Positions 33,137-42,497 are shown, counted from the stretch's first letter. The stretch is DNA of 64,000 nucleotides from Flavobacterium azizsancarii (GCF_027980145.1 NZ_JAMZNK010000005.1:124001-188000); one strand, 5' to 3'. Notes: generated from the letters alone by a model not told the origin. Program-made: numbers and translations.

Positions 33137-33934
33137 TTATTTCAGATAGCTTTGAATTTCATCAGGATCATTATCACTCGCTATCAAATGCAAGATAATG
33201 GGTGTTTTTCCTTTTTTATATAATAAAGCATTTGGAGTATAATTGTTTATTTTACTTTTTGTATCAATTAGTATTGTCTTATTATTTTCGATTTTAAATT
33301 CTAAATATCTCTTTTCATTATAAGAAGACTTTACACCTTTTTTCTTAAAAAACTCCCTCAATTCGTTTGAGTAATATGCCCAATCGTCCATTGCTGTAAA
33401 ATAGGATTCAGCTTCAACAGAATTTTCATCATTAAAATGTTTAATTTCGGGATTAAATAGAATTAACTGAGTTGATTCTACAGTCCTGACATCTTGCGAA
33501 TTTTTATTTTTTGGACTTGTAAAAGAAACTACTTGCTGCTTATTTGTTATTTCGTTTCCTTTCAAAATTAGCCAATCGGATTTAATTCTTCCAAAGTCTT
33601 CAAAAAAATTAAGAGTGTCCTTTTCTTCCATTAAATAATTGTCATAATCTTTGTATTTGCCATCCTCACGTGCAACTTTCAGCAATTCGTCTACAAAGTT
33701 ACCATCTGTGTCAAATCTGGCCTGAGATCTCCTTTCTCCATTTTTCATGTATAAAACAGAACCGCCATTGGCAACAAATAAATGATTTATATTTTTTTTC
33801 TCACTATTAGCGCTTTCCTTTGCTAAATTAATTTTAGAAGTCGCAGATATTGTAGTTTTTTCTTTCTGATGCTCATTTTCCCTGCAAGATATTAGCAATA
33901 AAATATAAAAAATTGGAAGAATTATTTTTCTCAT
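33137..33934 (-). CDS. Putative lipoprotein of unknown function
   Basis: 265 residues. Signal ends in LLLISCRENE (Cys17). The mature protein is polar with no repeats; the C-terminal YKKGKTPIILHLIASDNDPDEIQ recalls the end of an ankyrin-like segment but is too short to call. It lies 36 bp upstream of the lipoprotein gene at 32573-33100 on the same strand, likely one operon. Function unknown. Confidence 0.6.
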   Translation of the reverse strand: MRKIILPIFYILLLISCRENEHQKEKTTISATSKINLAKESANSEKKNINHLFVANGGSVLYMKNGERRSQARFDTDGNFVDELLKVAREDGKYKDYDNYLMEEKDTLNFFEDFGRIKSDWLILKGNEITNKQQVVSFTSPKNKNSQDVRTVESTQLILFNPEIKHFNDENSVEAESYFTAMDDWAYYSNELREFFKKKGVKSSYNEKRYLEFKIENNKTILIDTKSKINNYTPNALLYKKGKTPIILHLIASDNDPDEIQSYLK

Positions 33935-34058
33935 TGTTTTTTTTGATTTTTGATTCTGGAAATATTTACATAATCAGTTTCCTGTCATTACTAAACGAAT
34001 ATCATTAAATTATTACTGATTTCAATTTCACCAGAGAAACAAAAGAAGATACTATATT

Positions 34059-34634
34059 TTATTTTGAACCAACTTTTAGCATTTCAGAATAAATTTCATC
34101 CAAAAAATCCTGTTGTCTTTTATTGTTCTTAAAATAGCGTTGATAAAGCACACTACAGTCGTCAACATCAGAAATGTTTTCGGTATTAAAAGACCAATCT
34201 CCAATATTCTTGACTGTAATTCCTAAATCATTACTGCAACTTTGCCATAGCTGCGAAAATTTAGTTTTTTTATCGGCACTTAATTTTTCAAAATCCGCAT
34301 AAACTGTAAATCCATGCATTTCTGAATTAAAAAATTTGTTGATCGAAGTTACAGGAACACCGCCCCAAATTATGGGTTGGCCAGTGGGAAACTCTATAGT
34401 AATTAGTTTTTCCTCGCTTAACATTTTATCTTGTTTTCCTTCTTTGAAGAATTGCTCTTCGTAAACTAGTTTTGTTCCCTTTGGGACCATTATCTTTTTT
34501 ACTTCCAATGGTTCTGCAGTAATAAAATAAGGGTAATTTGGCGAAGAATTTCCGCCTGTAGGATTCATGTTTCCTACGCATCCTGTTAATAGGAGCAGGC
34601 CTAATATAGAGAAATAAGATTTGAAAAATTTCAT
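34059..34634 (-). CDS. Putative lipoprotein of unknown function
   Basis: 191 residues from the ATG at 34634, chosen because the signal peptide (MKFFKSYFSILGLLLLTGC, Cys19) begins there; the frame extends to 34682 without a signal-like start. The mature region has KKIMVPKGTKLVYEEQFFKE and a C-terminal helical half. No family recognised. Third minus-strand lipoprotein in a row (124 bp from the next). Confidence 0.6.
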   Translation of the reverse strand: MKFFKSYFSILGLLLLTGCVGNMNPTGGNSSPNYPYFITAEPLEVKKIMVPKGTKLVYEEQFFKEGKQDKMLSEEKLITIEFPTGQPIIWGGVPVTSINKFFNSEMHGFTVYADFEKLSADKKTKFSQLWQSCSNDLGITVKNIGDWSFNTENISDVDDCSVLYQRYFKNNKRQQDFLDEIYSEMLKVGSK

Positions 34635-34785
34635 AAGTGTCGAATTTTTTAAAGAGCCTGATTTGCTAATATACATAAACATTTTTATACAACTAATTAA
34701 CGCTGAATATTTATGACTCAGTTTGATTATAAAAACTTCTTTTAATTTTATTAAAATAGTTTTAGGAAAAGATTCATAAAATCAC

Positions 34786-34817
34786 AAAAAATGCCATTAT
34801 TTCTAATAGCATTTTTT
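34786..34817 (-). terminator. Terminator with TTTC/GAAA loop
   Basis: AAAAAATGC (34786-34794) pairs with GCATTTTTT (34809-34817), with inner ATTA/TAAT pairs. It follows the serine hydrolase stop on the minus strand. Confidence 0.85.
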
Positions 34818-34831
34818 ATGATTATAACTTT

Positions 34832-36397
34832 TTATTTTTGAACTCTTTTTAAATCTAAATCCTGAAAGTCAAAACTAAAATCAATATTTGGCGAAATACC
34901 TTTCATTTTGATAGTTTGAGCTTTTCCAGTTTCATCCAGTGAAAACATGGCAAAAGCATCACAATTCATGGCTTGATATTCCCATTTTATAGCAAATGTA
35001 TTGGCATTATAAAAAGCCATTGGCCCGTTTAGTTTAGGTGAACGATATGATTTGAACCACAATTGTTTGTCTTTTTCAAACACTTCTATTTCTCCAAACC
35101 AATTGTCTGCATAAACTCCTATAAAATCTTCATTTTTTACTTTTTGTTTTTTGGATAATTGCACTTTTTCCCAAACTTTTTTAGTTACATCATCACTGGT
35201 GTTTTTACCTTCTTTCATCCATTCGACTACTTTATTTGTCCAGCCAAAATCTTCCAACCCTAAATAACTATCAGAAATCGTATTTGTAACTGCTGTAAAA
35301 AGTCCGGCTCCGCCACTTTCAGTATTGGTTAAAATTACAATACCTAAGTTTAAATCGGGGTACATGGTTACAATCGAAAGCATTCCGGGCAAACCTCCGG
35401 TATGTGATATTTTCAAACTTCCTTTCTCGTCAGATATTCCCCAACCTAACCCATAACCGCTAAAATGAGAATTGTATCTTGGATTCGGGTCAGCACCTAA
35501 AACCGTATGTATGCGCCACATCTCTTTGTGATTTTTTTCAGAAAACAACGTTGTTTTTAAATCTGGACCATACTGACCTTTATTCAAAGATACTATCATC
35601 CATTTTGACATATCTGCTGCATTAGAAAATATTCCACCTGCTGCGCTATTCATTTGCACATTAAAAGCATCAATTGTTTTTATCGTTCCTGAATCTGATG
35701 AATGTGGTGTTGCATAATTGCTTTTATCAGTAATCAAACTAGCACCAGCAAAACTATTTTTCATTTGCAACGGATCAATAATTCGTTTTTGTACAAATGC
35801 CTCATAACTCATACCGCTTACTCGTGCAATTACTTCACCTGCCACTACATACAGTAAATTGTCATAATCAAATTTAGTTCGAAATGGAGAAACCGGTTTA
35901 AAATACTGAAAGCTGGTTACAATATCCTTAACAGTATAGTTCGATCCATCAGGAAAAAACATTAGATCGCCAACACCTAATCCTAATCCGCTTCTGTGCG
36001 TTAATAAATCCTGGATATTAAAATTTTCAGTTACATAATCGTTATACATCTTGAATTCAGGAATATAACCTCTTACTTTATCTGTCCATTTCAATTTACC
36101 TTCATCCTCTAAAATGGAGAGCGCAGCAGCTGTGAATGCTTTACTATTTGACGCAATCTGAAAATTGGTATTTTCGTTTACAGGTGTATTAGTCGCTATA
36201 GAAGTAACACCATATCCTTTTTGGTGAATTACTTTTCCATCTTTAACAATAGCAATTGACGCACCCGCTACTTTAAACTTTTTAAAAGCATCCTCCATCA
36301 ATGAATCAATTTTTGGAGATGTTAACTGAGCCAGCATTGTTGTAGAGGCTAAACAAATAAAGAGTAGGGAGGCTAAACGAATAGTTCCTTTTTTCAT
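34832..36397 (-). CDS. Exported serine hydrolase, beta-lactamase class C / penicillin-binding-protein-like
   Basis: 521 residues with a signal peptide ending near MLAQ. The nucleophile motif is SNSKAF (SxxK, about residue 84), the second motif YDN is in KFDYDNLLYVV, and the third is HTGGLPG in place of KTG. After the 350-residue catalytic domain comes a C-terminal lipocalin-like domain (FIGVYADNWFGEIEVFEKDK). Such enzymes act as peptidases or esterases rather than true beta-lactamases; substrate unknown. A TTATATTCGC motif lies 110 bp upstream. Confidence 0.88.
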   Translation of the reverse strand: MKKGTIRLASLLFICLASTTMLAQLTSPKIDSLMEDAFKKFKVAGASIAIVKDGKVIHQKGYGVTSIATNTPVNENTNFQIASNSKAFTAAALSILEDEGKLKWTDKVRGYIPEFKMYNDYVTENFNIQDLLTHRSGLGLGVGDLMFFPDGSNYTVKDIVTSFQYFKPVSPFRTKFDYDNLLYVVAGEVIARVSGMSYEAFVQKRIIDPLQMKNSFAGASLITDKSNYATPHSSDSGTIKTIDAFNVQMNSAAGGIFSNAADMSKWMIVSLNKGQYGPDLKTTLFSEKNHKEMWRIHTVLGADPNPRYNSHFSGYGLGWGISDEKGSLKISHTGGLPGMLSIVTMYPDLNLGIVILTNTESGGAGLFTAVTNTISDSYLGLEDFGWTNKVVEWMKEGKNTSDDVTKKVWEKVQLSKKQKVKNEDFIGVYADNWFGEIEVFEKDKQLWFKSYRSPKLNGPMAFYNANTFAIKWEYQAMNCDAFAMFSLDETGKAQTIKMKGISPNIDFSFDFQDLDLKRVQK

Positions 36398-36697
36398 AGT
36401 GATGATAATTTTAAGGTTATGGTGTTTTAGTTAATTTTTTTGTCAAAAACGGCTGTATTACTCCTAAATCATAAGTAATTTATATATTAAATTAACATTA
36501 TATGGTGCGAATATAAGAATATCTTTATTCAAAATGAATCGATTAATTTTAATTAAAAACAGATTTATTAACTTTTTTTTTCTAAAATATTTACATTTCT
36601 TGTCCGTAATAATTCATAAAAATTATTTGTGAACGCATAAAAAAGCTCCATTATTTCTAATGGAGCTTTGTGTTTATTTTTTATATCAGTTTTACTA
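36398..36697. promoter_or_regulatory. Intergenic region with minus-strand -7-like motif and terminator
   Basis: Minus strand reads TTATATTCGC at 36516-36507, preceded by TTTTG, in front of the serine hydrolase gene. The terminator of the antiporter gene lies at 36638-36669. No gene seen. Confidence 0.4.
36638..36669 (-). terminator. Terminator of the antiporter gene
   Basis: AAAGCTCCATTA (36642-36653), loop TTTC, TAATGGAGCTTT (36658-36669); minus-strand T-run follows. Confidence 0.9.
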
Positions 36698-37774
36698 TCA
36701 CGGATAGATCATAAGGAATACAAACGCAAATAAATTGACTAAAAGTACGACTCCATAAACAATATTCGATTTTCCTTTACTTAATGACAGCATTACAGTA
36801 AATACAGATAATGCAAGCAGCACGATAGATTTAATGTCAAGTCCCAAAATAATAGGCATATCCATCATAATACAAACTACTGCAACACTAGGAATAGTTA
36901 ACCCAATACTTGCCAATGCTGAACCTAAAGCTAAATTGATACTGGTTTGAAGCCTGTTTTTTCTTGCCGCTATAATAGCAGCGATAGCTTCAGGCAATAA
37001 AATTATCGCTGCAATTACAACCCCAACTAAAGTTTTTGGCAAATGATAGCTAACAATGATACTTTCTATAGTAGGAGAGAGGGTTTTAGCCAATAATACT
37101 ACAATTCCCAAACTTATAATTAGAAAAATCAAGCTTGTATAAAAAGTCTTATTATTGATGGGTATTGGCTCAACTACGTCTTCATTTTCATCATCTCCAA
37201 CAGTAAGAAAATATTGTCTGTACCTGCTGGTTTGTGCAAATAGAAAAGAGCTATAAATAACAAGACAGGCAATTGAAGCAAAAACAAGTTGCGGCAACGA
37301 ATAGTAAGATCCCTTAACGCTTTCGGTAAAAGTAGGGAAGACCAGTGTAAATACTATGATCGAAACTAATGATACCAAACCAATGGTAACAGAAGAAACG
37401 GAAAAATTTTGTTCGTAATGTTTCAAACCTCCAATTAAAAGACACAATCCAATAATACCATTTAAAATAAGCATTGTAGCGGCATATACAGTATCTCTTG
37501 CCAATGAAGCTGCCTCAGAGCCTTCTGACAGCATTAAGGATACAATAATCGAAACTTCAATAACAGTTATCGATATGGCCAGAATAATGGTTCCATAAGG
37601 TTCTCCAACTCGTTCTGCTATTATTTCTGAATGGTGCACTGCTGACATAACACTAAGAATAAGCAATATACTTGCAACAACCTGAAAGAAACTGCTGTTA
37701 TCTACTAATCCGCTAAAAAAAAGAATCCAGGCAAGTGCTGGAATAATAATTGTCCACTGAAGTAATTGTTTCAT
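36698..37774 (-). CDS. Calcium/sodium:proton antiporter, ChaA type
   Basis: 358 residues with about 11 membrane helices. The two inverted alpha repeats of the Ca2+/cation antiporter family are visible: GTIILAISITVIEVSIIVSL in the first half and LLPEAIAAIIAARKN with LALGSALASIGLTIPSVAVV in the second, each with a membrane-buried Glu. The short acidic loop ENEDVVEP in the middle corresponds to the acidic loop of ChaA/CAX. It would export Ca2+ or Na+ from the cytoplasm in exchange for protons. Monocistronic, flanked by terminator and a long gap. Confidence 0.88.
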   Translation of the reverse strand: MKQLLQWTIIIPALAWILFFSGLVDNSSFFQVVASILLILSVMSAVHHSEIIAERVGEPYGTIILAISITVIEVSIIVSLMLSEGSEAASLARDTVYAATMLILNGIIGLCLLIGGLKHYEQNFSVSSVTIGLVSLVSIIVFTLVFPTFTESVKGSYYSLPQLVFASIACLVIYSSFLFAQTSRYRQYFLTVGDDENEDVVEPIPINNKTFYTSLIFLIISLGIVVLLAKTLSPTIESIIVSYHLPKTLVGVVIAAIILLPEAIAAIIAARKNRLQTSINLALGSALASIGLTIPSVAVVCIMMDMPIILGLDIKSIVLLALSVFTVMLSLSKGKSNIVYGVVLLVNLFAFVFLMIYP

Positions 37775-38165
37775 ATATAAATATTTTTGCCGTTAGTTTT
37801 TATAATAAAAACCGGCATTTTTAATTTTCCGTAATATAGGCATTTTTACCAGAAATAGCAAGTAAACAGGGGCATGTTTAACGATATACTAACAGATTCA
37901 TGCTTAAAAACAGCTAATTTCATTCTTTTTTTCAAAATGTTCTGAATGCACAATTCAAAAACTCGTCTGCAATAAAACACAAAAGACTTCGTTATTTCTA
38001 ATATTATTTTTATGACTGAATTCTAAGCATTAAATAATTCTTATGATCATTGCCAATAAGATCAATACCTAAAAAAACAAGTGAGATAATGTTATCTTTA
38101 GCATCTGATACTTTCTTGTTTTTTAAAATTTGTCATCTTTTTTAAGTAAAGACCAACATATAACC
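37775..38165. other. Gene-free divergent region
   Basis: AT-rich. A phrase GTTATTTCTAATATTATTTTTATG near 37990-38013 looks like a decayed copy of the TTTC-loop terminators seen at 34786 and 36638. No gene or clear promoter seen. Confidence 0.3.
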
Positions 38166-39236
38166 ATGAAAAAAAAATACTTTTTTTATATACTCCTCTT
38201 TATAAATGTTTTTACTGTATCAGCGCAAACTGACTCTAAAAATTATGATTCTCTTTTGCGTGAAATGACAGACTCTATTGTCAGTAATCACTATTCCGGA
38301 GTTCATAGTGTACTTATTTTAAGAGATAAACAATTGGTATACGAACTATACTTTAATGGCTATAAGCGAGATTCACTTCATGATTCGCGATCTTCTTTTA
38401 AATCGATTACAAGTTTACTGGTTGGAATAGCGATTGATAAAGGATTTATAAAGAATGTAAACCAGAAAGTTTATGAATTTTTTCCTGAATATCCAGCTCT
38501 GAAAACAGATGAATTAAAAAAACATCTTACCATAAAAAATCTACTTGAAATGAAATCAGGTTTTGATTGCGAAGAGTTTAACGATACGAAAGATTGCGAA
38601 GAAGAAATGAGTTCAAGCAAAAACTGGGTCGAATATTCACTCAATCTCCCAATGAAAGATAAGCCTGGCGAAGTATGGTCATATACATCAGTAGATCCGG
38701 TAATCCTGAGCGGAGTAATACGCAAAGCGACAAATATGTCTATTTTGGATTTTGCAAAAAAATACCTATTTGATCCGCTGGGAATCTCAGCTTATAAATG
38801 GACAATAGATCCAAGCGGAAATGGTATGACGGGAGGATCCTTCTATATCAGGCCAGTAGACATGCTTAAAATAGGACAACTTGTAAAGGATAAAGGCGTT
38901 TGGGAACGTAAACAAATCATTTCAAAAAAATGGATTGCACAATCTACTCTTTGTGATATTGCAATTCCTGATTTTTCATTTATGAAATCCAGCAGAACTA
39001 AAATTGGATTTCCACAACCTGCTTTTTATGGTTTTTATTGGTATCGAGAGACTATAAAGACAAAGGATCTGGAGCAAAATTTGCTTTTTGCATCCGGCAA
39101 TGGCGGGCAATATATTTTTATAATAGAAAGTTTAAATTTAACTGTTGTTTTTACTCAGGGTAATTACGGATCTTTCAAAGCCAAACAAGCGTTCGAAATT
39201 ATGGCAAAGTATATTTTACCGGACTTTAAAAATTGA
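38166..39236 (+). CDS. Exported serine hydrolase, beta-lactamase-like (6-aminohexanoate-dimer-hydrolase type)
   Basis: 356 residues from the ATG at 38166, where a signal peptide ending SAQ starts; the frame is open 36 bp upstream. SSFKSI gives the SxxK nucleophile (about residue 86), YTSVDP the second motif and GNGGQYIF the third. The MKSGFDCEEF, GMTGGSFYIRPVDM and YGFYWYRE blocks match the class C-like 6-aminohexanoate hydrolase and esterase branch. Likely periplasmic; substrate unknown. Not related closely to the serine hydrolase at 34832-36397. Confidence 0.85.
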   Translation: MKKKYFFYILLFINVFTVSAQTDSKNYDSLLREMTDSIVSNHYSGVHSVLILRDKQLVYELYFNGYKRDSLHDSRSSFKSITSLLVGIAIDKGFIKNVNQKVYEFFPEYPALKTDELKKHLTIKNLLEMKSGFDCEEFNDTKDCEEEMSSSKNWVEYSLNLPMKDKPGEVWSYTSVDPVILSGVIRKATNMSILDFAKKYLFDPLGISAYKWTIDPSGNGMTGGSFYIRPVDMLKIGQLVKDKGVWERKQIISKKWIAQSTLCDIAIPDFSFMKSSRTKIGFPQPAFYGFYWYRETIKTKDLEQNLLFASGNGGQYIFIIESLNLTVVFTQGNYGSFKAKQAFEIMAKYILPDFKN

Positions 39237-39321
39237 GACGTTTGTAGTTTTCAACATATCAGGGAGAACTTTTTATACCAGAAGCTATAAGGTTTTATCC
39301 GGTTAGTCTGTTATAGCTATT

Positions 39322-39612
39322 CTAAACAGGCTCATTATTTGAGCTCTTAGTAAGTTTTACCAACCTCACTATTTGATAAACGGCATGATTCTTTAAGGAT
39401 AACGAACGTGCTATTTCCGGAATAGCCTGCATATGCGCCTCGCATAAATACCCAAATTCCAGTTCTTTAATTATCGTAACGTGTTCTGAAATTATGTTGT
39501 ACATCTCAGCATTTGTATGAAACAATTCAACGTATACTAAATACAAACCTTCAGAATAATCTAAAGGAGAAGCAATATTTTTCAGTAATTGTTCATAATC
39601 ATTATTTTCCAT
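39322..39612 (-). CDS. Small hypothetical protein
   Basis: 96 residues, helical, with no signal or membrane segment (DYSEGLYLVYVELFHTNAEM, EHVTIIKELEFGYLCEAH). No family recognised. Spaced 47 bp from the next gene on the same strand. Composition and codon use are like its neighbours, so it is probably a real cytoplasmic protein. Confidence 0.5.
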   Translation of the reverse strand: MENNDYEQLLKNIASPLDYSEGLYLVYVELFHTNAEMYNIISEHVTIIKELEFGYLCEAHMQAIPEIARSLSLKNHAVYQIVRLVKLTKSSNNEPV

Positions 39613-39659
39613 CTTGTTTGAATGTTTATTACGTTACTAAATTAACTTCCAAAATGCTA

Positions 39660-40457
39660 CTATTTAATGGTTTTATTTCTTTGAAGAACAAATTCAAAAT
39701 CAGCTATTTGTGTTTTAAAAGTTTCATTTTCAAATTCATAAATGGGCATTTTGTAAATAAGCTTATTAGATTCAAAATTATAATGATAGAAGAAACCATC
39801 TTTAATCTCAACATTTGATTCGTAGACATCGATTAAAAACACATTTCTTGTGTTATAATCCATCACTTTTGTCGAACATATAAATTTATACATTCCAGAA
39901 TGAAACTTCTCAATTTTCAATTCTATTTTTGATCCCAAAGGCATCCAATCGGTCATATTATAATTGATTCGCAACGCCCCTGATTCTTTTATCGAAGTCC
40001 AGTTTCCTTCTAATTCTTCTGGATTCAAGATACTTAGCTCATAAAAAGTTCCACATTTCAAACCATTTAAAATTGTATTATAAATGTCCGTTTCGTTTAT
40101 TCTGTTATCTAGCTGTTTGTAAATAATTTTTCCAATTTTCTTTAAATCGCCGTTTAGAAATAACTTTGATTTTAAAACATTATTTTCATCCTTTGGGATC
40201 GATCTAAACCTATTAGAATAAATCGATTCGAAAATTTTTATAAGAGATTCTTTATTTTCGTCATTTAGAACAATATTTAAGTCTAATTTTTTAAAACTGG
40301 CAAATTCTATATTTTGATTAAATTCGTTTAATAGAATATTGTATTCTTTTGGTAATAAGACTTCAAGATCACTGTTGTTTAGTAAATCAAACAGAACTAC
40401 AAAAACAAAATTCGTATCATCAGTAAATGTCTGATCAAATATTTTTAAACTATTCAT
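39660..40457 (-). CDS. Hypothetical cytoplasmic protein
   Basis: 265 residues without signal or membrane segments, rich in Asn, Glu and Lys. The first half is helical (LKIFDQTFTDDTNFVFVVLFD), the second beta-rich (GSKIELKIEKFHSGMYKFIC, IYEFENETFKTQIADFEFVL). The LNNSDLEVLLPKEYN start recalls contact-inhibition immunity proteins in style, but no motif confirms that. Function unknown. Confidence 0.55.
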   Translation of the reverse strand: MNSLKIFDQTFTDDTNFVFVVLFDLLNNSDLEVLLPKEYNILLNEFNQNIEFASFKKLDLNIVLNDENKESLIKIFESIYSNRFRSIPKDENNVLKSKLFLNGDLKKIGKIIYKQLDNRINETDIYNTILNGLKCGTFYELSILNPEELEGNWTSIKESGALRINYNMTDWMPLGSKIELKIEKFHSGMYKFICSTKVMDYNTRNVFLIDVYESNVEIKDGFFYHYNFESNKLIYKMPIYEFENETFKTQIADFEFVLQRNKTIK

Positions 40458-40545
40458 TAATTTTTATTTGCGAGATTTATTTGGCGTCATACTACCAGCA
40501 ATATTTTGCGTGTATTTTATTTTTAGAGTAATCAAGATTTAGTAT

Positions 40546-41049
40546 TTACAATTCCTTCGTCAGTCTATCCATTTCCTTAAGCAAAGTTGGCATTCTAAAT
40601 TCTCCTGCCATACTTTCTACTTTCTCAAATGCATCATCCAGATCAATACCAATAGCAGTTACAAACAATGGTTTTTTGCTGTCGCCTCTCAATAAAATTC
40701 TTTTATTTTTTTCGATAGATGCAAAATTGGTTTTTGCAACGCCAATGATTGGAATTTCTTTATTGAGTTTTTCATATAAATAACCTCCTAAACCATATTT
40801 CATTTCATCATCCAGATAAACAAATCCGTCGACGATAATGAAATCAATATCTTTTAAATCAAACTGATTCAGCAAACTAATAATGCAAGGCAATTCTCTT
40901 CTGTAAAATTCTCCGGGAATATATTCCTCAACATTCCCGATAATTTCGGTATGAACTTTAAAGTTTTCACTTTGATTCCATTCTGTAAATTCAAGGCAAA
41001 CCGTTTTTGCTTTTCCATCAAAGTAATACGTGTCAAAGGCTAGTATTAT
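40546..41049 (-). CDS. nfi: Endonuclease V, short form, lacking a canonical start codon
   Basis: The protein frame is homologous from ILAFDTYYFDG onward: Asp in LAFDTYY, Glu in PGEFYRRELP and Asp in FIIVDGFVYLD correspond to the three metal-binding acids of endonuclease V, which cuts next to deoxyinosine. GLGGYL and IIGVAKTN are conserved too. The frame is bounded upstream by a stop at 41053-41055, and only ATA-ATA-ATA-CTA precede the Ala-Phe-Asp. So the gene either starts at an ATA (167 residues), restarts at an internal TTG at 40893 without the first catalytic Asp, or is inactive. E. coli Nfi has 223 residues. Confidence 0.75.
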   Translation of the reverse strand: MILAFDTYYFDGKAKTVCLEFTEWNQSENFKVHTEIIGNVEEYIPGEFYRRELPCIISLLNQFDLKDIDFIIVDGFVYLDDEMKYGLGGYLYEKLNKEIPIIGVAKTNFASIEKNKRILLRGDSKKPLFVTAIGIDLDDAFEKVESMAGEFRMPTLLKEMDRLTKEL

Positions 41050-41092
41050 TATTTATTTTTAAAATTGTTTAATTTATATGATGTAATTTGAT

Positions 41093-41179
41093 TTATTCTT
41101 TGTCTCTAATATAATTTGCCAAATAAAGATCACTAGTATTGAAAGTTCCGGTTTTAGCTTCTTGCTCTGTGGTATTCAT
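41093..41179 (-). CDS. 28-codon ORF resembling the start of a DUF5659-type protein
   Basis: ATG at 41179, stop at 41093. The peptide contains FNTSDLYLANYIRDKE, like the N-terminus of small DUF5659 proteins (FxTSDLYLA), which are usually longer. A TTATATTCGC motif lies 31 bp upstream, a plausible promoter. It may be a truncated relic whose deletion end also touches the start of the adjacent endonuclease V gene, or a real micropeptide. Confidence 0.35.
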   Translation of the reverse strand: MNTTEQEAKTGTFNTSDLYLANYIRDKE

Positions 41180-41293
41180 TAGTGTATTTCTGATTTAGTT
41201 TTCCCGAAAGCGAATATAAACCTATTTCTACAACAGTATAAATTCTTTTTTGATAACGTACTTTCTTTTATTCTCTTTTATTCTTTATAAACA

Positions 41294-41872
41294 TTAATTA
41301 TTTAATCCTTTTCCTTCCAAAATTAGACCTATAACTTTCTCTATTCTTGATTCTCTGGTTTTAGATTGTTTTGGAGACGAAAAATGAAGTAAATAAGCTC
41401 TTTGTCTACCAGGAGATAAAGCTTTGAATGCAGTATGTAATTTTGGATTTTCGTCCAGTTTCTTTTGAAATTCTTCTGTAATCTTAAATTCTTCCGTTTT
41501 CTTTAATACTACTTTAAGACCTGCTTTTTCAATTTCTACAGCTTCGTAAATGTAGTTTTTTAAGATTTTTTTCTGATCAACAATTTCATTAAGGTCCGTA
41601 AATCTAATTTGTCGTGCAGCCTGAACATTTTTAGATTGCTGAATCAGAATTCCATCCGTATCACTAAGTAAAGCTCCTTTAAAAAACAAAAGTGCACAAT
41701 AGTCCTTAAAAGCGTGTATTAAAACAATATTACTATTTTGAAAAGTATAGCAGGGAACTCCCCATTTTAGCTCTTCTGTTAGTTGGCAATCCAATACAAT
41801 TTGCCTTAATTCCGCTTGTTCTTTTTGCCATTTTTGGGCTTTATCAAAATAAAAATCAACCTTAGGATTCAT
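41294..41872 (-). CDS. YdeI/OmdA-like protein (DUF1801 plus bacteriocin-protection domain)
   Basis: 192 residues. The N-terminal half (WGVPCYTFQNSNIVLIHAFKDYCALLFFKGA) is a DUF1801/YdhG-type domain; the C-terminal half (LDENPKLHTAFKALSPGRQRAYLLHFSSPKQSKTRESRIEKV) is the YdeI/OmpD-associated region. No signal peptide. Biochemical function is unknown; family members are linked by name to bacteriocin tolerance only loosely. It follows the DUF4256 gene by 18 bp, likely one operon. Confidence 0.8.
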   Translation of the reverse strand: MNPKVDFYFDKAQKWQKEQAELRQIVLDCQLTEELKWGVPCYTFQNSNIVLIHAFKDYCALLFFKGALLSDTDGILIQQSKNVQAARQIRFTDLNEIVDQKKILKNYIYEAVEIEKAGLKVVLKKTEEFKITEEFQKKLDENPKLHTAFKALSPGRQRAYLLHFSSPKQSKTRESRIEKVIGLILEGKGLNN

Positions 41873-41890
41873 AATCTTATTTGTTCCGGA

Positions 41891-42457
41891 TTAAACTCTT
41901 AGCGCCCCACGAAACCCTCTTGCGGCATAATACGATTCAGCTCCGTTATGATATACAAAAACAGTATCATAACGAAAATCACAAAATAAAGCACCACCTA
42001 GTTTTCTGATATCAGATGGTGTTTCAATCCAACTTGATGTTTTACTATCAAATTTACCTAATTTCTGAAGCTCCCTATATTGTTGCTCATTCAAAATTTC
42101 AATTCCCATTTCGGCAGCCCTATTAAGAGCGCTGTCTGCAGGTTTGTTTTCTTTTCTTTTCTCTAGTGCTTCATGATCATAACACAAACTTCTGCGTCCT
42201 TTGGGACTTTCTGCTGAACAATCACAAAAAATATATTCATCTGTTTTCTTGTCATAGCCTGTTACGTCCGGTTCCCCTTCAGTTCTTTCCATTTCATCCA
42301 GTGACCATATTTTATCAGGATTTGCCATTAGTTTTGCTCGTACTTTATTCCATTCAATGCCTTTATGACGTTGCCTATTTTTTTCAAAGCGAACTTCTAA
42401 AACACGAAGTAATTCTTCTTGTTGCTCAGGTGACAACTTGGTTTTATGGTTATTCAT
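41891..42457 (-). CDS. DUF4256 family protein
   Basis: 188 residues, cytoplasmic. The blocks LRVLEVRFEKNRQRHKGIEW, GEPDVTGYDK, FCDCSAESPKGRRSLCYD and FVYHNGAESYYAARGFRG are the features I know from DUF4256 proteins, whose function is undescribed. The Cys/Asp/His pattern suggests a metal or catalytic site, but that is inference. First gene of a two-gene unit with the YdeI-like gene. Confidence 0.8.
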   Translation of the reverse strand: MNNHKTKLSPEQQEELLRVLEVRFEKNRQRHKGIEWNKVRAKLMANPDKIWSLDEMERTEGEPDVTGYDKKTDEYIFCDCSAESPKGRRSLCYDHEALEKRKENKPADSALNRAAEMGIEILNEQQYRELQKLGKFDSKTSSWIETPSDIRKLGGALFCDFRYDTVFVYHNGAESYYAARGFRGALRV

Positions 42458-42497
42458 GATTTTTTATAATTTTAGGACATGGCAAACGTAACAAAAT

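Noticed and set aside
38471..38725. Minus-strand 84-codon frame inside a serine hydrolase gene
   Set aside because: Shadow of the plus-strand gene with no start-site features.
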